Below the pieces are notes generated by a model that did no database searches, was not told the DNA's origin, and saw nothing but the letters and a program-made list of their open reading frames with translations. Positions 33,903 through 42,647 of a DNA stretch of 49,102 nucleotides are shown in pieces; positions within the stretch are counted from its first letter, which is position 1, and each line of letters starts with the position of its first letter. The DNA lies in the NCBI GenBank assembly GCA_004562765.1, contig SFRL01000034.1, positions 1 to 49,102 of the forward strand. The letters run 5' to 3'. A program made the translations under genes and the position numbers. This stretch comes from a bacterium. GTDB lineage: Bacteria > Bacillota > Clostridia > Lachnospirales > Lachnospiraceae.

Positions 33903-33989
33903 AACAGGTAATTGGTGAGATATATGTACCACTCTCATAAGTTTAACTTGGGAAGCGGTGCAATATCTTACTGATTTACCTGTTTTTTG
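33903..33989 (+). ncRNA. Structured element with terminator-like closing stem; cobalamin-riboswitch-like core
   Basis: AACAGGTAA (33903-33911) pairs perfectly with TTACCTGTT (33976-33984), followed by TTTT. Inside, TGAGA/TCTCA form a small hairpin and GGGAAGCGGTGCAA (33950-33963) resembles the GGGAA..GGTG.AA core of cobalamin riboswitches. At about 82 nt it is shorter than the canonical class, the usual downstream CCGC-ACTG part is weak, and it lies before the cbiL promoter rather than after it. It is at least a plausible terminator for the cbiD unit; the riboswitch reading is speculative. Confidence 0.35.
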
Positions 33990-34018
33990 TTTGTTTTGAA
34001 AAAGCGTTCCAGACAGTT

Positions 34019-34047
34019 TACACAGTCCCTATATATTGTGCTATAAT
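34019..34047 (+). promoter_or_regulatory. Promoter of the cbiL-cbiP gene block
   Basis: TACACA (34019-34024), 17 nt, TATAAT (34042-34047), followed 36 nt later by the cbiL start. An alternative -35 is TTTACA at 34017 with a 19-nt spacer. Confidence 0.55.
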
Positions 34048-34083
34048 GTGTTATTGAATCACAGAGAAAGATGAGGTAGATCA

Positions 34084-34785
34084 ATGAACGCAATATTTTA
34101 CGGCGTAGGTGTCGGACCGGGTGACCCGGAGCTGCTCACCTTGAAGGCTGTTCGGATCATAGAGGAATGTGATGTGCTGGCGGTGCCGGGCAGAACAAAG
34201 GAGGACTCGGTTGCTTACAGCATTGCGCTGGCAACTGTTCCGGGAATCGCGCAAAAGGAAACCATCTGCATCCATATGCCCATGACAAAGGATGAAAAAA
34301 AGCTGAAAGAAAGTCATGAAAACGGAGCAGCACAGATCATCCGTCTGTTGGAACAGGGAAGATCTGTGGCATTTTTGACGCTCGGTGATCCGACGATCTA
34401 TTCCACCTATTTATATCTGCAAAAACTTGTACAGGAGGCAGGGTTTGAGACGGAGATCATCAGTGGTATTGCATCATTTCTGGCGGCCGGTGCGGCGTTA
34501 AATACCGGATTGGTGGAGAAAAAACAGCAGCTGCATGTGATCCCTTCTTCCTATGAGATCGAGGATGCATTAGATCTGCCGGGCACAAAGGTACTCATGA
34601 AGGCAGGAAAGAAAATGCCGCTTATAAAGGAAGCGGTTGCCCGCACGGATGCTGATGTTTATATGGTGGAAAAATGTGGGATGGCCGGTGAGCGCATCTG
34701 CCATGGCGCGGATGAAATACCGGAGGATGCAGGATATTATTCGCTGATTATTGTGAAAGACAAAAGTGAATCCATTAGAATATGA
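34084..34785 (+). CDS. cbiL: Precorrin-2 C20-methyltransferase CbiL
   Basis: 233 residues with GAGGT upstream. It has the tetrapyrrole methylase fold: GVGVGPGDPELLTLKAVRII at the N-terminus, FLTLGDPTIYSTYLYL in the middle and ISGIASFLAAGAALN. The VPGRTKEDSVAYSIAL insert marks the CbiL/CobI subfamily, which methylates C20 of (cobalt-)precorrin-2 using SAM. Confidence 0.93.
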   Translation: MNAIFYGVGVGPGDPELLTLKAVRIIEECDVLAVPGRTKEDSVAYSIALATVPGIAQKETICIHMPMTKDEKKLKESHENGAAQIIRLLEQGRSVAFLTLGDPTIYSTYLYLQKLVQEAGFETEIISGIASFLAAGAALNTGLVEKKQQLHVIPSSYEIEDALDLPGTKVLMKAGKKMPLIKEAVARTDADVYMVEKCGMAGERICHGADEIPEDAGYYSLIIVKDKSESIRI

Positions 34786-34801
34786 TTTGGGAGAAAAATA
34801 A

Positions 34802-35560
34802 ATGGTACATTTTGTGGGCGCGGGCAGCGGGGCGCCGGATCTGATCACGCTGCGGGGAAAACGGCTTTTGGAGGAAGCGGATGTGATCATTTATGCCGGA
34901 TCACTGGTAAATCCGCAGTTGCTGGAAGATAAAAAGGAAACTGCCACTGTTTACAACAGCGCGAAGATGACGCTGGAGGAAGTGCTGGCAGTAATGGAAC
35001 AGGCAGAAAAAGAGGGAAAAACAACGATTCGGCTGCACACGGGTGATCCCTGTCTGTACGGTGCCATCCGGGAGCAGATGGACGCGTTGGATGCGCGGGG
35101 GATCGACTATGACGATACACCGGGTGTCAGCTCCTTTCAGGCAGCAGCTGCTTCATTGAATCTGGAGTATACGCTGCCGGATGTCTCCCAGAGCGTGGTG
35201 ATCACCCGTATGGAGGGGCGTACACCGGTGCCGTCAAAGGAGAGCATCGAATCCTTTGCGGCACATGGGGCAACGATGGTCATATTTTTAAGCACAGGCA
35301 TGTTGGAAGAATTGTCCGGGCGGCTGATCGCGGGCGGTTATAAAAAGACCACTCCTGCGGCGATCGTCTATAAAGCGTCGTGGGAGGATGAGCAAAAATA
35401 CGTTTGTACGGTGGAGACGCTGGCGCGAACTGCGCAGGAACACGGTATCACAAAAACAGCGTTGATCATTGCCGGCGATGTGGTCTCACAGAGCAGCTAT
35501 TCGCGTTCGAAGCTGTATGATCCCACATTTACGACAGAATTTCGGGAGGGAACATCGTGA
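34802..35560 (+). CDS. cbiF: Cobalt-precorrin-4 C11-methyltransferase CbiF
   Basis: 252 residues, GGGAG upstream. VHFVGAGSGAPDLITLRGKR, then VIIYAGSLVNPQLL, RLHTGDPCLYGAIREQ and TPGVSSFQAAAASL are diagnostic of CbiF/CobM. It methylates C11. Its end overlaps cbiH by 4 nt. Confidence 0.95.
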   Translation: MVHFVGAGSGAPDLITLRGKRLLEEADVIIYAGSLVNPQLLEDKKETATVYNSAKMTLEEVLAVMEQAEKEGKTTIRLHTGDPCLYGAIREQMDALDARGIDYDDTPGVSSFQAAAASLNLEYTLPDVSQSVVITRMEGRTPVPSKESIESFAAHGATMVIFLSTGMLEELSGRLIAGGYKKTTPAAIVYKASWEDEQKYVCTVETLARTAQEHGITKTALIIAGDVVSQSSYSRSKLYDPTFTTEFREGTS

Positions 35561-36285
35561 AGCAGTTATATATTGTGGGTATCGGACCAGGCAAAAAAGA
35601 AGGAATGACCTTCGAGGCGACGGAGGCATTGCGATGCAGTGATTGCATTGTCGGTTATCACGTGTACACGGAGCTGGTGCAGGCAGATTTTCCAGAAAAA
35701 GAATATTACACGACACCGATGACAAAAGAGGTGGACCGCTGCAGGGAAGCGCTGGCACTGGCGGATGCGGGAAAAACGGTGTCACTGATCTGCAGTGGAG
35801 ATGCGGGTGTTTACGGTATGAGCGGACTGGTCTGGCAGCTGCATGGGGAATACCCGGAGGTGGACATACAGGTCGTTGCCGGAGTGACGGCGGCGCTTGC
35901 GGGGGCTGCCGTACTGGGTGCACCTCTGATCCACGATTTTGCCCTCATCAGTCTCAGTGACTTACTGACGACCTGGGAAAAGATCGAGAAGCGTCTGTTT
36001 TTGGCGGCAGAGGCGGATTTTGTGATCGTGCTCTACAATCCGTCCAGCAAAAAACGCCATGATTATCTGAAAAAGGCCTGTGACCTGATCCTTCAGCATC
36101 AGTCACCGGAGACAGTATGTGGTCTGGTGGAGAACATCGGGCGCGAGGGCGAGCATTCGAAGGTACTGACATTGGCGCAGCTTCGGGAAGAAAACGTCAA
36201 TATGTTTACAACCGTGTTTATCGGCAATTCCCAGACACGTTTGATCGACGGAAAAATGGTGACTCCGAGAGGGTATACATTATGA
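35557..36285 (+). CDS. cbiH: Cobalt-precorrin-3B C17-methyltransferase CbiH
   Basis: 242 residues with a GTG start that overlaps cbiF (GTGA). YIVGIGPGKKEGMTFEATEA, VGYHVYTELV, SLICSGDAGVYGMSGL and GAPLIHDFALISLSDLLTTW identify CbiH/CobJ, which methylates C17 and drives ring contraction. In many operons cbiG lies next to it; here it does not. Confidence 0.95.
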   Translation: MKQLYIVGIGPGKKEGMTFEATEALRCSDCIVGYHVYTELVQADFPEKEYYTTPMTKEVDRCREALALADAGKTVSLICSGDAGVYGMSGLVWQLHGEYPEVDIQVVAGVTAALAGAAVLGAPLIHDFALISLSDLLTTWEKIEKRLFLAAEADFVIVLYNPSSKKRHDYLKKACDLILQHQSPETVCGLVENIGREGEHSKVLTLAQLREENVNMFTTVFIGNSQTRLIDGKMVTPRGYTL

Positions 36286-38399
36286 TCTATAAAAAAAGAA
36301 TTGTAGTATTTGCAGGAACAACAGAAGGACGTCTGCTGGCGGAACGTCTGGCAGCATCCGGTGTAGAGGTTACAGCCTGTGTGGCGACGGAATACGGTGA
36401 GAAGCTGATGCCGGAACAGTCCTGTCTGCAGGTGCACAGCGGGCGGATGGACGCTGAGGAAATGGCAGACTTTCTGCAGGGGAAAATGCCGCATCTCGTC
36501 GTGGATGCGACCCATCCCTATGCACAGGTCGTTTCTGAAACCGTGAAAAAGGTATGTGAGGAATTGCATATGGAATATGTGCGCCTCCTGCGCCCGGCCG
36601 GTGCAGCGCTTCCCGCAGATGAGCGGATCCATTTTGTGGAGGATGCGAAGGCGGCGGCTCAGTTGGCAGAGCGTATGTCCGGAAATATTTTTCTGACAAC
36701 GGGCAGCAAGGAACTGGCGGTATTCGTTGAAACGATCAGTGATTTTTCGCGGCTGTATGCGCGGGTGCTGTCCACGGAGGAGACATTTGAAATATGCAGA
36801 GAACTGGGCTTTGAGGGAAAGCAGCTCATCTGTATGCAGGGGCCGTTTTCGGAGGATCTGAACCGGGCAATGTACGCCCACGTGGACGCGAAGATTCTGG
36901 TGACAAAGGAATCCGGTGATGTGGGCGGATTTTCAGATAAGGTGCAGGCGGCGCTGGCGCTAGGCTTGCAATGTATTGTGATCCAAAGACCGAAGGAACA
37001 GGGGCTGACCTTTGAGCAGGTGTGCGAGAGGCTTGGCGTGGCAGAGCCAGACAATTCCTGCGAGAGAAACAATCGTCCGCCGGTGAACATGCTGGGGAAA
37101 GAGACAGCCAGCCGCATGTCAGGAACCCTCTCGCTTGTCGGCATTGGCATGGGTACGCCGGAGCAGATGACTTTAGAAGCACAACATGTACTGGAACAGG
37201 CACAGGTGATCTTCGGGGCAAAACGGATGCTGGATGCTGTGCGTGAATTTTCGGCAGAGAAGGTATGCGAGTACCGCAGAGAACAGATCGCTGCGTATTT
37301 GTGTGAGCATCCACAGCTTACACGGGCTGCAGTCGTGTTTTCCGGTGATGAGAAAAGCTGGAATGTGCGCCGGATCGCAGGAATATCCTCAGTCAATTAT
37401 TTTGCGGCAAAGCTGGGCGTGGCATGGCAGGATGTGAAACTATGCAGTGTGCATGGAAGAGATACGGATCTGCTGAAACAGATCACAGAAAATAAAAAGG
37501 TCTTTTCTCTTTTCAACGGCGGAGAACAGCTGACGGAGTTGACAGGACAGTTGCTTGATGCAGGACTGGATCATGTCCGATTGTCTGTAGGATTTGATCT
37601 GGGTTATGAGACAGAGGAAATCTGGCAGGGAAGCGTCAGAGAATTTCTGAGTCGTCCGGTACGAAGGGGGCTGTGTGTCTCGATGTTTGAAAATGCAGGT
37701 TATATAAAGGATATGGATACAGATGATGTGATCACACGAAAAGTCGGTGCGCATGTGGATATGGAAAAAGTGAAATTACAAGGAAGTCTTGCGCGCTCCA
37801 CGACCGGGAATTTGCCAGATGCATTATTTGAGCGTGGCGCGGTGCCTTTGAGCAAAGAAGAGATCCGGGCAGTGGCGCTTTCAAAGCTGCGTCTGACTGC
37901 GGATGCGATTTGCTACGATATCGGGGCAGGCACCGGCGGCATGACGATGGATATCGCGCGCTATGTGCCGGACGGAACCGTCATTGCCTTTGAAAGAAAT
38001 GCAGAAGCCTGTAAGCTGATCCGGGCAAATGCAGCAAGACTTTCTGCCGGACAGGTGACAGTCGTGCAGGGAAGTGCACCGGAGATCCTGGAGGGGTATG
38101 AGATGCCTACGCATGCATTTATCGGTGGCAGTGGAGGCAGGCTGCGTGAAATCGTAGAATTATTGTTGAAAAAGAACCCGTGCATGCGAATCGTGATCGA
38201 TGCGGTCACACTGGAAACGGTGGGTGAGGCGAATGCGCTTCTGAACACATTGCCGGTGAAGGATGTGGACATCGTATCCGTCACGGTGGCAAAGGCAAAG
38301 CGTGCAGGAGCATATCATCTGATGGAGAGCATGAATCCGGTGTATATTTTCTCTTTTACAGGAGATGGCACTTTCGGGACAGATTGGGAGAAAAAGTGA
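36282..38399 (+). CDS. CbiJ-CbiE-CbiT fusion (precorrin-6A reductase / C5,15-methyltransferase-decarboxylase)
   Basis: 705 residues from ATG36282 (ATGA overlap with cbiH). Residues 1-255 are CbiJ (VFAGTTEGRLLAERLAASG, VVDATHPYAQVVS, FLTTGSKELAVF, VTKESGDVGGF). About 283-480 is CbiE (LVGIGMGTPEQMT, GISSVNYFAAKLGVAWQDV, FSLFNGGEQLTEL). About 505-705 is CbiT (LPDALFERGAVPLSKEEIRA, YDIGAGTGGMTMD, THAFIGGSGGRLREI). Together they reduce and then C5/C15-methylate and decarboxylate the ring. In CbiE the conserved stretch after SGD, normally TGFYSGA and about 15 residues, is absent at residue 356 (near 37350): VFSGDEKSWNVRRIAGISS. This in-frame loss may impair the CbiE activity. Confidence 0.9.
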   Translation: MIYKKRIVVFAGTTEGRLLAERLAASGVEVTACVATEYGEKLMPEQSCLQVHSGRMDAEEMADFLQGKMPHLVVDATHPYAQVVSETVKKVCEELHMEYVRLLRPAGAALPADERIHFVEDAKAAAQLAERMSGNIFLTTGSKELAVFVETISDFSRLYARVLSTEETFEICRELGFEGKQLICMQGPFSEDLNRAMYAHVDAKILVTKESGDVGGFSDKVQAALALGLQCIVIQRPKEQGLTFEQVCERLGVAEPDNSCERNNRPPVNMLGKETASRMSGTLSLVGIGMGTPEQMTLEAQHVLEQAQVIFGAKRMLDAVREFSAEKVCEYRREQIAAYLCEHPQLTRAAVVFSGDEKSWNVRRIAGISSVNYFAAKLGVAWQDVKLCSVHGRDTDLLKQITENKKVFSLFNGGEQLTELTGQLLDAGLDHVRLSVGFDLGYETEEIWQGSVREFLSRPVRRGLCVSMFENAGYIKDMDTDDVITRKVGAHVDMEKVKLQGSLARSTTGNLPDALFERGAVPLSKEEIRAVALSKLRLTADAICYDIGAGTGGMTMDIARYVPDGTVIAFERNAEACKLIRANAARLSAGQVTVVQGSAPEILEGYEMPTHAFIGGSGGRLREIVELLLKKNPCMRIVIDAVTLETVGEANALLNTLPVKDVDIVSVTVAKAKRAGAYHLMESMNPVYIFSFTGDGTFGTDWEKK

Positions 38400-38403
38400 T
38401 CTG

Positions 38404-39774
38404 ATGGCAGAACATGAACATTTGAAGCAAAAAAAAATACCGCGTCTGGTTCTTGCAGCGCCCCACAGCGGCAGCGGGAAGACGATGATCACGATGGGGC
38501 TGCTGACAGCTTTTCAAAAACGAGGCGTAAAGCTGGCATCATACAAATGCGGACCAGATTACATTGACCCGATGTTTCACAGCCGGGTGCTGGGGATCCC
38601 GACGAGAAATCTGGACACTTATTTTACAGATGCGGATACGACACGAATGCTGTTTGCGCAGGGGCAGTCCGATGAGACAGAACTTTCGCTGATCGAGGGT
38701 GTGATGGGTTATTATGATGGTGCCGGACTTGCCACGGAAACCGGATCTACCTATGAACTGGCAAACGTATTGGAGGCTCCGGTGGTGCTGATCATTGATG
38801 CCGCGGGCATGAGTCTGTCTGCGGTGGCAGTGTTGAAAGGATTTCTGGAGTATCGTGAATCCAACCGGATCGCGGGCGTGTTGTTTAATCGCATGTCCAA
38901 ACAGGTGTATGAGGCGATCCGACCGGAGGTGGAATTGCTTGGTGTTTGTCCTTTCGGCTATGTGCCACGCCTTTCAGATATGGAGCTGCCGAGCCGGCAT
39001 CTGGGGCTGGTGACTCCGGGGGAATTGCGTGAGCTGCGAGCATATACCGAAAAACTCGCGGAGCGTATCGAGGAAACCGTTGATCTTGACGCTTTGTTTG
39101 CAGTTGCGCAAAATGCACCGGAGTTTACATGGAATCCTGTAACGCTGCCGAAGCTTTCCCAGACGCTACACGTTTCCGTTGCAAGGGATGAGGCGTTCTG
39201 CTTTTTGTATGAGGACAATCTAAAATATCTGCGCGAGATCGGTGCGAAGGTGCAGTTTTTTTCACCATTACATGACACGAAGTTACCGGAGGAGACGGAG
39301 GTGCTGTTGCTGACCGGCGGTTATCCGGAACTGTATGCGCGGGAACTATCTGAAAATGAGGTGATGTGCCGTTCAATCCGAGGGGCGCTGGAAAACGGCG
39401 TATACGTGCTGGCGGAGTGCGGGGGATTTCTGTATCTGGCAGACCAATTAGAGGATATGGAGGGGCATTCGTATCCGATGGCAGGCTGGATTCCGGCAAA
39501 AGCTTTTCAGACGAAAAAACTGGGGCGGTTCGGTTATATTGAGTTGACACCTCAGACGGGCGGTGCGCAGATCCGCGGACATGAATTTCACTATTTTGAC
39601 ACGACGGATAATGGCGGCGATTTTGTTGCCAAAAAGCCCTTCCGCGATGTAAGATGGGAATGTATGCATGCGTCCGAGCGTGGACTCATCGGTTTCCCGC
39701 ATCTGTATTATTACAGCAATCCGGCATTTTTGGCGGAGCGATTGGAGCAGTACATCGAGATGTGCGGAAAGTAA
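38404..39774 (+). CDS. cbiA: Cobyrinate a,c-diamide synthase CbiA
   Basis: 456 residues from ATG38404. The N-terminal ATP-binding region has LAAPHSGSGKTMITMGLL and YKCGPDYIDPMFHS, then EGVMGYYDG. The C-terminal glutamine amidotransferase has LTGGYPELYA and the catalytic Cys in LAECGGFLYL. It amidates the a and c side chains of cobyrinic acid. It starts 5 nt after the CbiJET stop. Confidence 0.95.
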   Translation: MAEHEHLKQKKIPRLVLAAPHSGSGKTMITMGLLTAFQKRGVKLASYKCGPDYIDPMFHSRVLGIPTRNLDTYFTDADTTRMLFAQGQSDETELSLIEGVMGYYDGAGLATETGSTYELANVLEAPVVLIIDAAGMSLSAVAVLKGFLEYRESNRIAGVLFNRMSKQVYEAIRPEVELLGVCPFGYVPRLSDMELPSRHLGLVTPGELRELRAYTEKLAERIEETVDLDALFAVAQNAPEFTWNPVTLPKLSQTLHVSVARDEAFCFLYEDNLKYLREIGAKVQFFSPLHDTKLPEETEVLLLTGGYPELYARELSENEVMCRSIRGALENGVYVLAECGGFLYLADQLEDMEGHSYPMAGWIPAKAFQTKKLGRFGYIELTPQTGGAQIRGHEFHYFDTTDNGGDFVAKKPFRDVRWECMHASERGLIGFPHLYYYSNPAFLAERLEQYIEMCGK

Positions 39775-39825
39775 TAAGAACCATCGGGCGGCGATGTCTG
39801 GTGAAGAAAAAGGTGTAGCAGAAAG

Positions 39826-40941
39826 ATGTCAGATGAATTATATTTGGAACAGACGATAAATAAAATACAGCCCATAGATGAAACGAGCCGCAGGGCGTGT
39901 CTGAAGGGTTGGGATCAGATGGGGAAACCCCTGCACAGTCTCGGTAAATTGGAGACACTATGGGCACAGCTTGCGGGCATTCAGCGGACGGTGCATCCGT
40001 CGGTGGCAAAGCGCGCACTTGTGGTCATGTGTGCGGATAATGGTGTCGTTGCAGAGGGGGTTACGCAGACCGGACAGGAAGTCACGGCGATCGTGGCGGA
40101 AAATTTTTTTGATGATCTGACCTGTACCTCCCTTTTATGTAAAAAAAATAATTGTGATCAGTTCGTTGTCGATATCGGTATGGTATCCGATACGCCGCGC
40201 ACGATCCGGCGCAAGGTTGCTTACGGTACAAAAAATATGGCAAAAGAACCGGCAATGACACGAGCGGAGGCGCTTGCGGCGATACGAGCAGGAATTGAGA
40301 TGGCAGAGCAGTTGAAGAAAGAAGGTTATCAGATCCTTGCGACCGGAGAGATGGGAATCGGAAATACGACGACAAGCAGTGCCGTGACAGCGGTTTTATT
40401 AAAGGATATCATCTCACGGGGGCGGTCAAATGAAAACGCCACTCATATAGACGCTTGTGTGGAAGCGGTGACCGGGCGCGGTGCCGGGCTTTCCGATGAC
40501 GGACTGGAGCGCAAAAAAAATGCGATCCGGTGTGCGATAGCGATCAATCAGCCGGATCCGGCAGATCCGATCGATGTGCTGGAGAAGGTAGGCGGTTTTG
40601 ATCTGGCGGGACTGGCTGGCGTGTTTCTCGGAGGCGCGGCGGCGGGATTGCCGGTCGTGATTGACGGATTTATCTCTCTGACGGCGGCACTTCTGGCAGC
40701 GCGTATATCGCCGGGTTGTGCAGCGTACATGATCCCGTCACACCAGTCCAAGGAACCGGGTGCAAAACTGATTTTGGAGGCACTTCATCTGGAACCGGGA
40801 CTTTGCATGGATATGTGTCTGGGCGAGGGTTCCGGAGCGGTGGCACTTCTGCCGTTTTTGGATATGGCGGCGGAGATCTATGAGCACATGGGGACATTCG
40901 ATGACATCCATGTGGAGGCGTATGAGGATTTTCAGGTATGA
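39826..40941 (+). CDS. cobT: Nicotinate-nucleotide:dimethylbenzimidazole phosphoribosyltransferase CobT
   Basis: 371 residues. VMCADNGVVAEGVTQTGQEV, LATGEMGIGNTTTSSAV and, near the C-terminus, CLGEGSGAVALLPFLDMA with the catalytic Glu are all intact. It makes the activated lower-ligand nucleotide. Its stop overlaps cobU by 4 nt. Confidence 0.95.
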   Translation: MSDELYLEQTINKIQPIDETSRRACLKGWDQMGKPLHSLGKLETLWAQLAGIQRTVHPSVAKRALVVMCADNGVVAEGVTQTGQEVTAIVAENFFDDLTCTSLLCKKNNCDQFVVDIGMVSDTPRTIRRKVAYGTKNMAKEPAMTRAEALAAIRAGIEMAEQLKKEGYQILATGEMGIGNTTTSSAVTAVLLKDIISRGRSNENATHIDACVEAVTGRGAGLSDDGLERKKNAIRCAIAINQPDPADPIDVLEKVGGFDLAGLAGVFLGGAAAGLPVVIDGFISLTAALLAARISPGCAAYMIPSHQSKEPGAKLILEALHLEPGLCMDMCLGEGSGAVALLPFLDMAAEIYEHMGTFDDIHVEAYEDFQV

Positions 40942-41465
40942 TGATATTTGTCTTTGGCGGCAGCGGCAGCGGAAAATCAGAATATGCAGAGCAGCGGATC
41001 TTAGAGGCAGGAGAGATGCCCCGCTACTATTTGGCGACGATGGAACCCTTTGGTGAGGAAGGAAAAAAACGGATCGAAAGACATCGAAAGCTGCGTTCTG
41101 GAAAGGGGTTTGTGACCGTGGAATGTGCGACACATTTAGAAGGGTTGCGTTTACCGGAAAAAGGTGCAGTGCTTCTAGAAGATCTGTCCAATCTGCTTGC
41201 CAATGAGATATGGTCAGAAAATGGCAGAGGTTTGTCGCAGGATCTGGCGGAAGATATCTGTCAGACGATGAAAGACCTTTCTGACGAACATCAATTATTT
41301 GTAGTTGTTGGAAACGACATTCACCGGGACGGTGAGCCGCAGACACCGGAGATGGAGCAGTACGCGTCTTTGCTCGCCGAATGTCAGACACGTCTTGCAG
41401 CGCTGGCGGATGAGGTGGTGGAGGTCGTGTGCGGGATACCGATGGTGATGAAAGCGCAGTTATAA
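40938..41465 (+). CDS. cobU: CobU-like adenosylcobinamide kinase / guanylyltransferase
   Basis: 175 residues. The P-loop is FVFGGSGSGKSEYAE, then YLATMEPFGEEGKKRIERHR and AVLLEDLSNLLANEI match CobU. The usual NEVGxGIVP motif near the C-terminus is replaced by GNDIHRDGEPQTPEMEQYA, while the end (ALADEVVEVVCGIPMVMK) is conserved. It should phosphorylate or guanylylate adenosylcobinamide, but the altered motif leaves one activity in doubt. A second, shorter CobU-like gene two genes on retains the missing motif. Confidence 0.85.
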   Translation: MMIFVFGGSGSGKSEYAEQRILEAGEMPRYYLATMEPFGEEGKKRIERHRKLRSGKGFVTVECATHLEGLRLPEKGAVLLEDLSNLLANEIWSENGRGLSQDLAEDICQTMKDLSDEHQLFVVVGNDIHRDGEPQTPEMEQYASLLAECQTRLAALADEVVEVVCGIPMVMKAQL

Positions 41466-41499
41466 GCAGGCGGCAAATTAGTTTGAGAGGAATTATATA

Positions 41500-42267
41500 G
41501 TGAAAAAAATATACAACAGCCTCGTGCTGGCATTTGCGATGTATTCAAAAATACCGACACCAAAGGCTGACTGGGAAAAAGAAAATATGCGTTATGTCCT
41601 GTGCTGTTTTCCGCTGGTGGGAGTGGTGATCGGTGCGCTTGTCTGCGGATGGGGGTGGCTTTCAGCACGGCTTTCCATCGGTGTTTTGCTACGGACAGCA
41701 GTGTATGTGCTGATCCCGGTGCTTGTCACCGGAGGAATTCATCTGGACGGATTTCTGGACACCTGTGATGCGCTCCATTCCTATGCAGAAAAAGAGCGCA
41801 AGCTGGAGATACTTAAAGACCCACATGCGGGAGCATTCGCGATCATCTGCGGGATCAGTTTGTTTGTACTGAATTTCGGGTTGTGGTCAGAGCTGTCGAT
41901 GCACGGTGTGCGCAGTCTGGCTTTCGGATTCGTTATCAGCCGCTGTCTGAGCGGATGGTCGGTGGCTACATTTCCATGTGCGAAGGATACCGGATTGGCA
42001 GCAACCTTTCAGAATGCGGCACACCGGCATGCGGTCGCTGTGATCTGCAGCGTGGAACTGCTTTTGACCTTGGTGGCAGCGTTTTTCAAAGAGCCATTCG
42101 GAGCAGCTTGTATGCTTGCCGCAGCCTTTTTGGCGATGGTGTGGTGTTATTTTATGTCGCGGAGACAGTTTGGCGGGATCACGGGAGATCTGGCAGGGTG
42201 GTTTTTACAGGTGAGTGAATGTCTGATGGCAGTGGTGGTCGTGATAGGAGATCTGTTATGGTTTTAG
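41500..42267 (+). CDS. cobS: Adenosylcobinamide-GDP ribazoletransferase CobS
   Basis: 255 residues with a GTG start (GAGAGG upstream). It is an integral membrane protein with about six spans. AMYSKIPTPKADWEKENMRY, CFPLVGVVIGAL and the active-site GGIHLDGFLDTCDALHSY, then LEILKDPHAGAFAII, are diagnostic. It joins the nucleotide loop to adenosylcobinamide-GDP at the membrane. Confidence 0.95.
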   Translation: MKKIYNSLVLAFAMYSKIPTPKADWEKENMRYVLCCFPLVGVVIGALVCGWGWLSARLSIGVLLRTAVYVLIPVLVTGGIHLDGFLDTCDALHSYAEKERKLEILKDPHAGAFAIICGISLFVLNFGLWSELSMHGVRSLAFGFVISRCLSGWSVATFPCAKDTGLAATFQNAAHRHAVAVICSVELLLTLVAAFFKEPFGAACMLAAAFLAMVWCYFMSRRQFGGITGDLAGWFLQVSECLMAVVVVIGDLLWF

Positions 42268-42578
42268 TTGTCGGTGGAACGAATCAGGGAAAATATGCGT
42301 TTGCAAAATCCTTGTCGGAGGATGTGGTAAAGGATCTGCATATGGAGATCCGGGTGTGCATGGAGCGGGGAGAGGATCCGTGGGTGCTGGCTGAACAGGT
42401 GCAGTTGTCACATCCGGGCGGTGTCATTACGCTGGTGGAGCTTGGCTGTGGCCTCATTCCATCAGACGCGTTTGAGCGGGAATACCGGGAGACAGTGGGT
42501 CGCATTTCTTGTGAGCTGGCAAAGAAGGCGGATGCGGTGTACCGGGTCTGCTGTGGGATCGCGACGCAGATAAAATGA
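42258..42578 (+). CDS. Short CobU-like protein
   Basis: 106 residues from ATG42258 (GGAG upstream), overlapping cobS by 10 nt. It begins with a CobU-type P-loop (VLVVGGTNQGKYAFAKSL) and ends with the CobU C-terminus (VELGCGLIPSDAFEREYRET, AKKADAVYRVCCGIATQIK). The central 70-80 residues of normal CobU are absent. The retained LGCGLIP segment corresponds to the NEVGxGIVP motif that the longer CobU-like protein lacks. The two may act together, or this may be a regulatory or degenerate paralogue. Confidence 0.7.
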   Translation: MVLVVGGTNQGKYAFAKSLSEDVVKDLHMEIRVCMERGEDPWVLAEQVQLSHPGGVITLVELGCGLIPSDAFEREYRETVGRISCELAKKADAVYRVCCGIATQIK

Positions 42579-42647
42579 TTCCGGGTCGGAAGTGTTTTCC
42601 GGCGAACTATGGATTTCGTATAAAAGATTACAAAGGAAATAGAATCA

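Noticed and set aside
34943..34949. GCCACTG, part of the cobalamin riboswitch B12 box
   Set aside because: It lies inside the coding sequence of cbiF and lacks the rest of the riboswitch.
36099..36881. 260-codon minus-strand open frame
   Set aside because: Antisense to cbiH and CbiJ, both well conserved on the plus strand.
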